This document shows, in pieces, positions 49,610 to 61,017 of a stretch of DNA of 64,000 bases; within the stretch, counting starts at the first letter, position 1, and the number at the start of each line of letters is the position of its first letter. The translations under genes were made by a program, and so were the position numbers. The stretch comes from Isoetes taiwanensis (lineage: Eukaryota; Streptophyta; Lycopodiopsida; Isoetales; Isoetaceae). The stretch spans positions 10,828,292-10,892,291 of the forward strand of contig JAJEKV010000049.1 in NCBI GenBank assembly GCA_021234155.1. The letters are read 5' to 3'. Under the pieces are notes generated by a model, which saw only the letters and a program-made list of their open reading frames with translations, was not told the origin of the DNA and did not search any database.

Positions 49610-50590
49610 CCATGTGCATTGCCCATTCTACTCCTTGTTAATTGTCCTATACCATGTACCTTCCTAGTGGCTTTTTCACTACCCTCTTTTAGTGCATTCG
49701 ACATTATACTTAGGGTTTAGAATTCTCTCCATAGGTAGCCTATGTCTACAACTCGTGAACTCTATGCTCTCATTGATTTTCCTTTTTGAAAGCATTTGAC
49801 TTGAACCTTTTAAGAGAAGAAAAAGGAACTTTTAATTCTACTTCATCATGAAGGTTAGTCTCAACTTTTTTAGCCAAGTTTATAGTGGTAGTCCCTCAAC
49901 CATCATTGAATTAAATTGAGATTATGTCTATTCCAAAATCGCGCCGTATAAACCTTTTATTGACCATTATATTGAATTAACCACACTTTTGCACTGAGTT
50001 TATTTTTGGGCTAGGAAGATGCATTTTGTGTTGAAATGGAAAGGCATTCAAATATTCGATGCAAATCACCCATATTATGACAGAATGTTGGCAATATAAA
50101 AAGTAGGCAATTGCTTATTATTTCGTACCATCACAGACGACAACGAAATCTATAGATTGAAATTTTAGTGCTTTACGAATAAATAACGGCAAGCAAATTG
50201 CTACAAAACATAGATTTTCGTGGTTCAAATCGCGCGTGGCGCAATTTCATTGGCATAAATATAGCATTATAATAGAATATAAACGAAAAAAACTAATCCG
50301 ATTCATCGTCACAGGCGCTCCGGAGGTAATAGAATGTGCCATAATAACAAGAAGCAGGGAGGTCGAAGCTGAAGGTTTGGCAATTTCATGCATATCTATT
50401 TATACACACCTGACGGTATATACATACAAATTATTGCAAGTATAGCAAACCATACACATAATATAATAATACAATACGTACACAGTACCAATAATGCTGC
50501 TACAAGAACACAATATATATTCAAAACCTTTCGTGTAAAGTATATTTCATATTCAAAACTTTTATGGAAAGTGTATTTCCGGTATACGTA
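49610..50590. other. No gene recognised; 3' flank of HAD-like gene
   Basis: AT-rich sequence downstream of the minus-strand phosphatase-like gene. Short frames near 50236-50615 are not convincing. Confidence 0.5.
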
Positions 50591-50594
50591 TATA

Positions 50595-51765
50595 TCAAAA
50601 GAGTTCCCTTTCTAGAATGATTTTCTCAAGATCCCTGTCAATTTCCCCTGTCCGATCAAGTTGCGGGTATAGTGTTTGTATCTCTTCTACCGTTTTCCCT
50701 GAAGCTATTTCTTGCATGACACCAATGAAACTTAGCAGAAAATCATCTGTGGTAACCATATCAGGATGATAGGATGGTGGATTTAGTGACTGTGACTGAT
50801 TGAAGCAACACTTCAAGGCGTCATCATCAACTATAATGATGCCTTCCTTCTCCTGAATGCCCAAGTCATCCATCATGTCGCTCAAGCATTTCACAAATAT
50901 ATTTTTACCTGTCGGATCCTTCGGGTTTTTAAATGACTTACATTTGCTCTGATCCCAAACAGATGCCCAATCTCTATGTAATTTAGGAACTACTCTCAAA
51001 ACTTCCTGTATATTTCTATTCTCCATCGACGACCAAATTGCACAACGAAATAAAGTGAAAGCTTGGTCTAACATCTCCTTCAGATACGGCCGCGAATATA
51101 CCCATTTCGTACGTGTCTCAAATGGTTTCTGTGAATACCATGATAGGTCGAATGTTGCTTTGGGTAATGTTTTGCAGAGCACTCCATTAAAATCGAACAC
51201 CAGAATTTTGGAGGAAACCGGTTTAGGTCTGTAATAAGAAAGCACACACTTGTGAGACAAGGAAAAAGAAAATTGAAATCGCGTCTGGCGAGATTTTCAT
51301 TTCTGATTGAAGAACATACCTTTCTGGTTCCTGTTCAACTTTCGCAATGATGAGCTTACTCTCGGTTGTCTTCGGTCTGCCGGAAGTGTCAACCACATCA
51401 CTTAGTGTTTGAACTATGGTTGATACTTCATTACTTTTTATGCTAATCTGACTAGAGCTTTCCGATTCCACTGTATCATCTTGGATTTTGTCTTCTTGGT
51501 TTGTGTTCTCTACATCCCCTTCCATCGGATTTTCATATGTGATTGGAAGTATAGGCACGATCTCGGCCGCATAGTTAGCCGGCTGGTTGTCGAAATTCAT
51601 CTTTATCTGCTCTATCTGCTTTCTCATGTCCTCCCGCTCTTTAGCCAGGTCTGGAGGTAATTCGGCCTTAGAGGTGGAAGCATTATTTCTTGCACTACCT
51701 ATCGGACCCCTAGGTGCCAACTCTAGCACTTTTTCGAAAAAAATATCAAGGAAGTCCTTGGCTTT
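50595..51765 (-). CDS. FCP1/NIF-type HAD phosphatase-like protein, 5' end not found
   Basis: Two coding exons join cleanly: about 51765-51320 (donor GTATGT) and 51228-50595 (acceptor ATTACAG), with phase agreement at AG|A. The first exon encodes a helical, then acidic and Ser-rich region (KAKDFLDIFFEKVLELAPRG, later EDMRKQIEQIKMNF). The second encodes an FCP1-homology domain: KILVFDFNGVLC is motif I, YLKEMLDQAFTLFRCAIWSS follows, and IIIVDDDALKC is the late acidic motif. Motif I reads D-F-N-G, so the usual second Asp (DxDxT/V) is Asn. Plant relatives with DxNG are known, and activity as a protein phosphatase is uncertain. No start codon lies at the head of the open frame. A TTATTCAG acceptor at 51766 suggests an upstream exon, which may be lost beside the GGPPS segment. 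Confidence 0.65.
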
Positions 51766-51779
51766 CTGAATAATTCTGC

Positions 51780-52200
51780 CAAGCTTTTAACTTTATGGTG
51801 ACAGATTCCTATCTTCTGGTTAAGACTTTTGGTTAAGACAGATAATGCTTTTGGTTAAGACCGATTCCTATCTTCTGTACTCTGTTCTGTAGGCTTAAAG
51901 TTAGAATAAAATCTAACCAATTACAAGTACAGTAGCTTACACCTTATGGTCCAGCAGAAGTAAGTAAAACGCTTACCCGAGATAGGCCTATATCTTAACA
52001 AGTTGGGTCTTGACAAGATACAATAAGATAAGTTGCTGGCCAATAGCTATTCTCAGAAATCCAGTGATAAACACAAGGCGATGTGGACCGTAGCGCAATA
52101 AGGGATATGCGGCCCTAAAAGAGCCCACGTAGCAGATTGGATTAGGAGGATACAAAGAAGCAAAGGGTAAAAATAGAGCTACACTTACAAGCAAGAAGCG
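51780..52200. other. No gene recognised
   Basis: Sequence between the HAD-like gene and GGPPS copy 3. It contains repeated TTTTGGTTAAGAC(A/C) motifs near 51820-51870. A missing first exon of the HAD-like gene was not found here. Confidence 0.5.
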
Positions 52201-52203
52201 GCT

Positions 52204-53243
52204 ATGGCGGCATCCATTGGGATGCCGAACTGCCTTGGATCAGCAGCAGTACAGAGCACTAATCCGGCGGAGCTGTTTTCTCAAATTCCTCAAGTCTCAA
52301 CAAAAATCTCAACAAGGACGAGCATTCATTTAGGCTGGGCAGTGAAATGGATGTCGAAGGCCATGGCCGGAACGCCATAGCCGCTACGGGCCGAAGCGGC
52401 GCGAGGATTGAAGAGGGGACTAGTTTCGGAGATCATCCACGATGCAAGGCCATGCTACTCGCTGCCTGGCCGGGCGGTAAGCGCATTAAGCCCGCCCTTT
52501 GCATTGCCGCATGTGAGCTTTTCGGTGGCTCCCAAACCATTGCCATGCCCGTGAGCTTGTTCCCTTTGAAATGTTGCACACCATGTCCCTCATCCATGAT
52601 GACCTCCCTTGCATGGACAACGCCGACCTCGTCGCGGTCAACCCACTAACCACAAGGTCTTGGCGAGTCCACCGCCGTCCCTCGCCAAATGGCAGCCCTT
52701 CTTACCATTGCCTTCGAGTCCGTTTGCTCGTGACTCCATTGGTGTCCCTCGCCGCGAATCCTCTCCCGATGGATTCGCGAACTTCGGTGTACTGTTGGTT
52801 CCCAAGGTCTCGTCGCCCGGTCAAGTCGTTGACCTTGCCTCGAGGGGGTGACCCTAATGTTACCCTCGAGACCCTTGAGTATATCTCTCTTCATAAGACC
52901 GCGGCTCTCCTAGAAGCATCTGTGGTCTCTGGGGCTATATTAGGAGGGGCTAATGAGACGGAGGTTGAGAGGTTGCGAAAATATGCTCGCGATGTCGGAC
53001 TTGTTTTTCAAGTTGTTGATGATATTCTTGATGTTACCAAATCTTCGAAGAACTTGGGAAGAGTGCTGGTAAAGATATTGCTGCTGATAAAGCAACTTAC
53101 CCCAAGCTCCTAGGCCTAGCAAAGTCTAGGCAGTTTGCTAAGGAGTTAAATGGGAGGGCCAAGAAGCACCTTGCTATTTTTGAGCAAGATAAAGCTGCTC
53201 CTTTGTTACATCTTGCCGATTATATTTTTTATAGACAAAATTA
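52204..53243 (+). pseudogene. GGPPS relic, copy 3, with transit peptide
   Basis: The only copy with an N terminus. ATG 52204 opens a Ser/Thr-rich plastid transit-like sequence (MAASIGMPNCLGSAAVQSTN) that leads into IHLGWAVKWMSKAMA. After disturbed sequence come [19 protein letters not shown], the first Asp-rich motif DDLPCMD near 52600, [26 protein letters not shown] and the second motif [11 protein letters not shown] near 53025, ending at 53241-53243. Several small indels shift the frame. At two of them copy 2 has CTG where this copy has CG (CCTCTGAGG against CCTCGAGG, and CTTCTGAAG against CTTCGAAG). It could be a pseudogene, or a gene misread at methylated sites. Confidence 0.85.
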
Positions 53244-54621
53244 AATTATCCTTACTGATATGAAATGGAAAACAGAAGAAAGAAATTGTACGTGCAGATG
53301 AACATAAAAGAAGAGATGATGTTTATAAATGGAATAGAATGGGATATGTAGAATGGCATGCAAAACCTTTAATCAAAATACAAAGTCCCAAGACCTTAGG
53401 AAGTCCTCATTTTCCTACAATCTTGTTATCTACAACATTAATTATCTAAACATGTATAATTACGCTACAACGATGCCCGAGAACATTCGTGTCACTGGGG
53501 CATCGATCCAAGCCGTCGAGTTTGCAATGTGTGGATTTCCAATGGAAAGCTTTGCTTTGAAGCAAGCGAGCGATTCTTCACAGAAAACTTTGCTTTGAAG
53601 CAAAGAATGCGATGGTACTATAGCATGAATAGCAGAAATAGACAGCGGTTGCATCTAAAAACATTGACATTTATGCGGCAAATAGCTGAATCTTCGAGCT
53701 GGATTTCTTGGCGTTCAAGTAAACTGGATATCAAATAAGCATGGTCGGATCGAGGCTTTACCTCCAATGTCGGATTGCGTGAGCAGAAATCGTGGACATA
53801 ACCATATCTAAGAGACTCTTCAAAATTTGGTAGGGTTTAAGGCATCAGCATAGTGTAGCTAACCACAGCAACATCGTTGGATGTGAGGGCTTCAACTCCA
53901 GGTGACAGGTTGCATGAGCTGAATCACCGGCATAGCCTTTACTTCCCAGAATAACATTTGCATTTGCAGGTCCGATTCGTGGGAATCTATTCCACGATCT
54001 CTTGCCATCTCTTGGCAAGGCTACTGGCTTATCACATGTAAGCTCCCTCTTTCCAGTTTTTAGAATGTAACTTAATCTCTAGTCATGGCTGTGTCTTGGC
54101 CCTTCCTCTTTTCGTAGCATGGGAGCAGATATTGGATCGAGCGCTATTGCAATTTGTTTGTGCTGGAAAATTTTTCCTGGAATATGAAGGTTTGTTTCTA
54201 TGCGTCACTTGCTATATTGGAACTTTTTAGGTTCTGGTCCACTTCTTAGTCTGTGCATAAATGTAGAGAATTGCTCAATGGAGTGCAAATGGAGTTAAAA
54301 CTATCTAGCAAGCAACAACGATACTTCTCCTACATTCCAATATTTCTGAACATTTTCTCTTTTTCTTTTTACTGATCTTTTTGTTCCCTGATTTTTAACA
54401 AAGAACCAAGCACTGGCTATGGCGTTCATCTTTGATGGGGTTGCCTAACCCGAGGTGCACACTTTGCTGCAATTCTAGCTATGCCACGTGTCCTGCCACG
54501 TAAGCTAAATAAATCATGTCCATCGGATCCTTTATTTTCAGCATCTACGGTTGGAGAAATTAAAAAAACTCCAGAAAATTAGTCTGGCTCCAGAAAATTA
54601 GTCTCCTCACTCCCGCATACC
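53244..54621. repeat. GGPPS downstream segment shared with 8382-9777
   Basis: Nearly identical to the segment after copy 1. It ends at the same base, immediately before a minus-strand exon, here that of the LEA2-like gene. Confidence 0.8.
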
Positions 54622-55551
54622 TTAGCTTCATTTATACCCTTAGCAACCAAGACCTTTGTTTCTTTTGCCGATACCTCATAATACAACTTAGTAATCTCCA
54701 GTTCAAATGTGTTGTCATTACTTAAGGCCAAATGAAGCTTTACCAATGGCGATCCATCTTCTTTGTATTCAAAAGATAGCCTTTGTATCTTGGCACATAA
54801 TTGACGAGGTATTGGCATCTCCCCTGTTGATTCAACCAATGTCTTGTATATTCCATATATTGGAAAATATTCTTTGAATAAAGATTCCACTTTCAAAGTA
54901 AATGGATGCAGTCTACCGGGCACAACTTCATGGGATTCCCCTATAATATCTTTGCTGTAAATTGTAAGAGGGAACTGCAATGACTTCAAACTATTTCGCC
55001 TTATTAATGTATTGTTGCTAATGTCTAATGTTAAAGGTACACACCCTTGTATACCAAACAAAATCTTGGACCGAAGAAGCTCAAGTGGAAATACATTCAC
55101 GTTCTTTACACCAATCTCAATCATAAAGTCTGCTTTTTCAATAGAGATAAATGAAAAGTGAATGCTATTGATCCCAACAATAGGCTCTTTTAGTCCAAAT
55201 GCCCTCCGGCCATTCCTCTGGCTTATGTCTTGTAACTTTTTAAAGAAATTGGTTATTTTCTCTAAGCATAGATGGAAGAACTCATAATTACTATTCCTAC
55301 TAGAGCTTGAAGGCTTCACTTGATCTATTCTATTTGTAGACGTAGCAGTACGAGGAATTGGACGAAATGGTAACTTCTTGGCTGGGTAGACAAACAACGT
55401 ACTTTGGCTCTTTGCCATTGGAACCCGATTGTTTGCTTCAGTAGATGACAATTTGCACCCGCACACGATGAACTAGCTTTGAGTCACAACCTTCAATCTT
55501 CAAATCAACTTTCACTTTGTTTTCTGGATTTGTTGTGGGAATTTGGGACAT
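54622..55551 (-). CDS. LEA2/WHy-domain-like protein, 3' part missing
   Basis: From ATG 55551 (MSQIPTTNPENKVKVDLKIEG) a short frame leads, after one apparent frame slip near 55470, into a long frame to 54622. Two regions look like WHy/LEA_2 beta-sandwich domains: INSIHFSFISIEKADFMIEI with VKNVNVFPLELLRSKILFG, and AKIQRLSFEYKEDG with VKLHLALSNDNTFELEITKLYYEV. LEA2 proteins are stress- or membrane-associated. The second domain is cut short: the exon stops at GINEAK before a GTATGC donor, and beyond it lies the segment shared with the GGPPS copy 1 region. No following exon was found, so the gene is probably truncated by rearrangement. Without splicing it would end in VCGSEETNFLEPD, the same tail as at 9.8 kb. 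Confidence 0.5.
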
Positions 55552-55799
55552 GATAATGTGGCAAAAATTACAACTTCTACAACTGTTTAAAAACTCAAAT
55601 CTTACCCCTAAAGCTGATCCTTTTTCCTTCTTTCAAGCGATTTGATTAGCTCACTCTAGCGTTCACTTGATTTTATAATGGCTTTTGATTTATAAGAAGT
55701 ATTATCTTATGGTAATTGCCAAAGTATCAACATGCTTGACGTTATTGGTCTCTAAGAATGATATGTCAAAGAAAGTATCTTAATCTCAACATTCTAATA

Positions 55800-55819
55800 A
55801 GAATTTCGATGAGTGAATA
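55800..55819 (+). repeat. Replitron flanking direct repeat, left
   Basis: AGAATTTCGATGAGTGAATA, identical at 20 of 20 positions to 58610-58629. These are the two limits of the Replitron. It could be a terminal repeat of the element or a duplicated target. Confidence 0.85.
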
Positions 55820-55982
55820 CGTCCCCAAAATTTCAGTTTCCTATGATTATTGCGAAGGTAGGCTGAAAAAAGGGAGGCAGAAATTTTTGTGCGCCCTATA
55901 GTCTGAGGGAAAACTCTGTTTGTCTATGGTTGTCGGAAATAGCAAGGGATAAATTTGCACGGGGCCTGCTAACAGCAGCCCG

Positions 55983-57988
55983 ATGGATCCGGCTGGACAC
56001 CTGGAGCTGTGTACAAATGTAGGATCTGCGAAGATGGGCGTGTTGTGGTGTGTGTTTTCCTGCCTGGCGATGGCTTCTCCGGCATCTGTTGGTAGCGTAG
56101 GTAAGATCTGAGTTTGTTTTGTAGAACGCTAGAGGATGTTCTTCCGCAAGAGCAGCCGGGAAGGGGTCCTTGGATGCAGAAGGGAGACCTCCGGAGAGCA
56201 ATGCTGTTGCTGCTTGTAGGAATCTATGGAAGGGTTTCAGCCTTGCAGATGATTCCAATTTCCACAACAGCTCCCACATGGAAGTGCAGCAATCTGTTGC
56301 CTTAGATGCTCAGGGCCTGTTGCATGAGGCTGTGAGGCCTCATGCTCCTGCTGTGCAAATGTTTGAAGCAGCAATTCCTTGTGTGAGAGGTGTGAGTTTG
56401 GCCACAACAGGCTCCCGCTTGGAAGTGGAGCAGCCTGTGCGCATAGAAGCCCCTGTGCAGCCTTCTGCACCAGCCAGGCCTTCTGCCAAGGCTGTCAATT
56501 GTGCCAGAGTAGCTGGTGTTTTTGTAGATAGAGGTCCAGGGAAACAAGTTTTCCCTGCAGGCAAGAAGCTTGTAGTCACAAAGAAAGTGATCAGCAAGCC
56601 CCCAAGGCATGGTGCTGCTAGTAGAGACGAACCTTATTCCTTGGACCTCAGTGTCACTGTGAGTGTCGGTGGTGTAGATGTTTGGGAATCAATATATACT
56701 GCTGTTCGTGGCTTTCTAGAGTCTGAGTGTCTGGGGGGTGTTGTCAGCTTGGAGAGGGGCTCCAACCTGGACCATCTTCATGTTCAGGCAGTGTTTAGAA
56801 TGGCTCTTACCAGTCCTATTGCTGTGAATTTGAGGCTGAAGAAGACCCTGGGATGTGACACCCATAAACCCGCTGGAGGTGTTATCCTGTGCAAGGCCCT
56901 CAAAGACACGAAGATGCATTGTTACGAGGGCATGATAGACTACTGCCTGAAAGATTTTGGTAAGCTGCATCATAAACATCACATGAAGAATGTGAGAGCA
57001 GATCAGATCGAAAGGGGCAAGAATCTCTATGCTCTGTATGGGGCTGGAGACATTAAGAACTGTGTCACTCTTGATAACCGTAATTTGTTTGCTAAGGCCA
57101 AACATTTCCATATGTACCATGGCCGTAGGCATGTTAGTGCGTCTCTTATTGAAACTATCTGCAGAATGCTTCAAACTGAGAAGTTTGTCTTCAGTGGAGC
57201 ATGGGTGTTGCCAACAAACACGGCCTTTATTTCTCAGCAGCGTGTTGAAGCTGCTTGGAGAATAACTTTGGATCCTGCCCATGCATCCCGCAGTGACGTG
57301 AGGAATGTGCTATTTGGTGTGCCGCCTGGAGTTGTGCCTCTGGAGCGAATTGGCAAAGGCAGAAGACGATATTGGGATGCTCATGTAGATGTCAATCTTG
57401 GTGAAATGAGTGGTTGTCAGATGGAGAGTGATGAAGACTTGAATGTTGGGAAGGAGTGCCCACAACCTGTACATGTGCAAAACCGCAGCCCCTGGGATGA
57501 TTTCATACCTGTGACTGTGGAGGATTGCACTTTTGCTGCTGTGTAGCTTGTTTTCTAAATCACTGCTCATGTATATATTTGGTGTTTGTTGTAGGAGGGA
57601 AGAGTTAGAGAAGCCTGACGGAGTAGCAAATGGAGATGGAATTTTCAGCCTGGTGATCAATCTTGACACTGATTCTGATGAAGAGCGCATTGCAGATGCG
57701 CATGCTCATGCTGATGGCAGGTCAGAGTGCTTGCATTTGCACGTGGATGTAGACTTGCTAGCTAAAGAGACAATGATGTCCATTCGTGAATCCAAGGCAG
57801 CTCTTGGCAATACCTTACAACGCTTACATGAAGCTTTGCATTGCTTAGATTTGGATGACCTGAAGGTATCGCTGAAGCAGCGCAGGGTGTTTCGAGGCTA
57901 CGTGAATCTCATGAGGGCCACTCTTATAAGGCACTTGAATGGATTAGAGCGCCTTGCTCGGCAGTCTTTTCGAACTATGCAAGCTTAG
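55983..57988 (+). CDS. Replitron Rep-like HUH endonuclease
   Basis: The main exon has ATG 56170 and runs open to 57546. It holds a Pro/Ala-rich N-terminal 130 residues, then PYSLDLSVTVSVGG (about residue 156, first Rep motif region), DHLHVQAVFRM (HUH at residues 202-204, about 56773) and MIDYCLKDFGK with the candidate catalytic Tyr258 (about 56941). No helicase follows. A GTAGCT donor after 57542 and a TTGTTGTAG acceptor at 57594 give a 52-bp intron with matching phase. Exon 57595-57988 then adds 131 residues, largely helical (LAKETMMSIRESKAALGNTL, VNLMRATLIRHLNGLERL), a candidate oligomerisation domain. An upstream exon (ATG 55983, MDPAGHLELCTNVGSAKMGV) with donor GTAAGA at 56101 and acceptor TGCAG at 56179 also joins in phase, so the start is uncertain. 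The enzyme would nick one strand and drive replicative transposition. Confidence 0.75.
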
Positions 57989-58609
57989 TGTCCACTTTGC
58001 TTTGTACAGCTAGCTTTCCCATGCATTGCTCTTGTAAGTGAGGCTCCGAGGTGATGGCGGATCCTCTTTTGGATGTTTGTTTTAGTGGTATAGCATGCCC
58101 TGTGGTGGTAGTTCTTCACCACTCCATATGCATGTAGCTGTCCACTTTTGTTGTGCACGTGTTCTGAACATTGTAATATACAAGCCATGTCTTATTTGCA
58201 TGTATAAGTTGGTGGGTGTGTTTGCTTCATAGCTGTTGTATTTTCATGTACGTTCAGCATAAGGCATGTGTCCTTCTGTTGGTTTTTAGTTGTACTGTAT
58301 TTAAGACATGGCATTAGGATGCGTAATGAAGGAGAGCTTTTATGTTTTATGCTGCTTTGACTTTGCTCACGACTGCTGCATGAAATGTCGTGTATTTTGG
58401 ATATGTGGAACATGAAGTGACCTTGCTTCTTAATTTCAATGTATTCCTTTGTAATCTACGTATGTTACACGTATGGGGAGCATAGTTTTATACATGGGTG
58501 TGAGGTGGAAATTGGAGGACCGTGGATCTAGCACATTCTACACATTATACCTTGATCTAATGGACCGAAAAAAACATTATCACATAGAGGCATTATCACA
58601 TAGAGGCAT

Positions 58610-58629
58610 AGAATTTCGATGAGTGAATA
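58610..58629 (+). repeat. Replitron flanking direct repeat, right
   Basis: Perfect 20-bp copy of 55800-55819, after which the two flanks differ (CGTCCCC on the left copy, TGACATC on the right). Confidence 0.85.
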
Positions 58630-59238
58630 TGACATCTCCAAAAAGGTTACTTTACGTAGCTATGCTTTATGTACCTCCCTTCTAGAAAGTTTGCTTGCTT
58701 TTAGTGACATTCCAGACTTGAAAATGAAGAAACAAACATCAATGTTCCCGTTAGGTTATATACGTGTGGATGGAGTATAGTGTTGTGCGTGAATTTATAT
58801 AATTTTAATCTTTAATTCCCACGAGACTAAGGGAAACAATTATTAAACTACTACAAGGTAAAAAAAATGTTTGTATTGGTATTTATAAAGGTATTAAAAT
58901 ATGCTAGGGCATCTCCAAATTTTTCCTTGCATATTTAATCATCTTACCAACAAATAAAAGGGAAGAAGGGGTATCACCCAAAAAATGGTATGACATAAAC
59001 AAATGCACTTCATTTCATTTTCCATAACATTAAAATATCTCCAACGAGGTCTTGATTCAAGCCTCACTAGGTCCAAGGTAAGGATTTTCTTTCTTTGTGT
59101 GTTATGGAGGAACCCCCCTAAAACCCCAAGAATTGGTTAGCAAAACAACCCCGTAAAACTATATCAAAATTTCTTTCTTGTGCATCATGCCACCATCCCC
59201 CTCTAAAAATGTCTTTCTCGTGTGTTATGAAGGACACC
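58630..59238. other. No gene recognised
   Basis: AT-rich sequence between the Replitron and an old retroelement, ending in an A run of about 23 bases (59239-59262). Confidence 0.5.
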
Positions 59239-59239
59239 C

Positions 59240-60300
59240 CCAAAAAAAAAAAAAAAAAAAAATTTTGAAAAACTGAAGAGCGTGGTATTCATCTTCAATG
59301 GCTTCCATTTGGCAACATTCACATATCCATTTTCATGCTTTTCATGGCACCACCCGTCTGTTTCAATTCTGAGGCGATGTACATTTGTACGAATGAATGC
59401 AATCGTTCTACATCTCTTCATGGGCAAATGTGATAATAGATAGTGCTGGGAGACACAGGCAATTGTGGAATTAATTTGGTTTTTAAGGTGTGTTGTTTTG
59501 ACAATTTTTAAAGCACTGGCATCCAAAGCTTACCATGTATCAAGATACTGTTTCATCTGAGTGCGATGTTCATTATTCTACATCTGCACATATGCCTACT
59601 CCTAAAAATTCCATCTGAAGAATCAACATGTATGCTTTTCCTTCCAAGAGACTTTAAGACATTATGGAACCATGGCGAGTGTGTAAGTTTGGTATATCCC
59701 ATTTTCACCACCTTCCAGCAATAGAGTATATGCCACTCCAAAATGGTTTTTAGAGCGACATGCTATAGAGGCAAGAATCCTATTTCTTGGAGGAGAATAT
59801 GAAACCATAGACTTGACCCAATGGCCAATTCCAAATCTTCTCAAGTGGCAAGAGATATCATTAACCTCCTTTTCCACTGTCTATTAAAGAACTGGTTCCA
59901 TTAAACCCTGAATAAGTGTGCCTAATAGAACCAATCATAGAGCTCTTCTTTATGTCAATTATTCTACATGGCATAGAGGGCCTTTCCGACCTGTTGTTAC
60001 TTGTTATTGAATACAAGTATCCCAACATGTGGTGGTAGTGAACTGTACTCCAAAATATTTGTATGTTTGTACCATCTCTAAGTCTTGACCCTAATAAGTG
60101 AAGTGAGATTGTCTAGAAGATGATTTGCGAAGTTGGCGTGCATTCCATTTTCCCGATAAACAGTGCTCAATGCGTCTAGATGCTGCTGCATATTTGCTGA
60201 GGCGTGGACTAACTTGTCCATACCATTTGGATATGTCAATTATCTTGATGTAATTAGTGAACCAAGAACTCCTCCTTCATGCAAAGCAAGCCATCCCTTT
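59240..60300 (-). mobile_element. Old retroelement fragment, uninterrupted copy
   Basis: Its minus strand is homologous to 34440-34908 joined directly to 41103-41800, and so records the state before the MULE inserted. At the homologous position (about 59880) TTTAATAG occurs once. A frame near 59250-59500 gives the LPMKRCRTIAFIRTNVHRLRIETD tail. It is decayed, with no long coding frame. Confidence 0.75.
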
Positions 60301-60703
60301 AGTTGTGATCATACTAATATTGCAAGTTAACCCCATGCTTGTGTATATGGAAGAAGAGTACTTACGAGCGCAACCATGGCTTAGGAAGGTGATTACACGA
60401 TATAGATTGGATTCTCACCGGCTGCGGGTTGAGACAGGGCGATGGGAAGGGATTCCAAGAGAAGATCGAACCTGTTCTTGTGACGAGGGACACATTGAAG
60501 ATGAGAAACATGTCTTTTTGCATTGTCCTCATTACCCGGAGATACGCGATGATTTTGAGATCAGTCGAGAAGATTTCCAGAATTTTTTGACTTTATTGCA
60601 AATAGAACCTTTGAAGCTGGGTACTTTTATGTTAAAAATAGAAACCCATCATGAACTAGTACTGCAAAGTATAAAATCAGTGGATGTACATTTAGCTTCA
60701 TGA
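60257..60703 (+). pseudogene. Retroelement C-terminal Cys/His tail ORF
   Basis: An open frame carries ITRYRLDSHRLRVETGRWEG, REDRTCSCDEGHIEDEKHVF and LHCPHYPEIRDDF. The C-x-C...H-x4-H/C pattern with IEDE(K/N)H matches the tails of the LINE at 23.95 kb and the fragments at 41.6 and 59.4 kb, so it is the end of a LINE-type polyprotein. It is followed by GGGTCTCACGGAGCTCAATA and an ATA trinucleotide tail (60723-60750), like the microsatellite tails of the other copies. The upstream reverse transcriptase is missing. Confidence 0.65.
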
Positions 60704-61017
60704 CCTGGGTCTCACGGAGCTCAATATAATAATAATAATAATATTATTATTTATTGATAGGGTGGCATAGTGGAGGCATTTGAGTCTTTATTATTTCATA
60801 CATCTTGTATACTGTATTCACTACAACCCCCACCCAAACTGGTCCATACTTGAAATAATAGGAAAAAAGGGATCATATGTCGTTTTTGCAAAGACATCAA
60901 AAAAATCTAGGCATGGTTATGTGGAGGTGTGGTTTATTCAAGAGACACTAATTTTTTTGCTTAAGAAGCCTTTTCTTTTTTGTTGGGGGATGGTTTTATC
61001 AAAAGATTTTCCGGGGG

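Larger units (their letters stand above)
55800..58629 (+). mobile_element. Replitron (Y1 HUH endonuclease transposon), apparently complete
   Basis: This 2.8-kb unit is bounded by a perfect 20-bp direct repeat and holds one gene encoding a single-Tyr HUH Rep without a helicase. Replitrons are described as encoding a Y1 HUH endonuclease plus a putative oligomerisation domain, having short direct repeats at or near their ends, and inserting by a copy-and-paste route. All visible traits fit. There are no terminal inverted repeats. The coding frame is intact over 458 codons, and CAG/CTG sites are abundant and undisturbed, unlike in the older repeats. Near the right end CATTATCACATAGAGG is repeated twice in tandem (about 58575-58608). 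Confidence 0.8.

Noticed and set aside
56716-57282. 188-codon minus-strand ORF
   Set aside because: It is the mirror frame of the Replitron Rep gene.
56170-57542. Integrated CRESS-virus Rep
   Set aside because: The Rep lacks a superfamily 3 helicase, has plant-like exons and is bounded by direct repeats, which fits a Replitron better.
55800-58629. Helitron interpretation of the HUH element
   Set aside because: There is no helicase, only one candidate catalytic Tyr, no TC/CTRR ends, and it carries flanking direct repeats.
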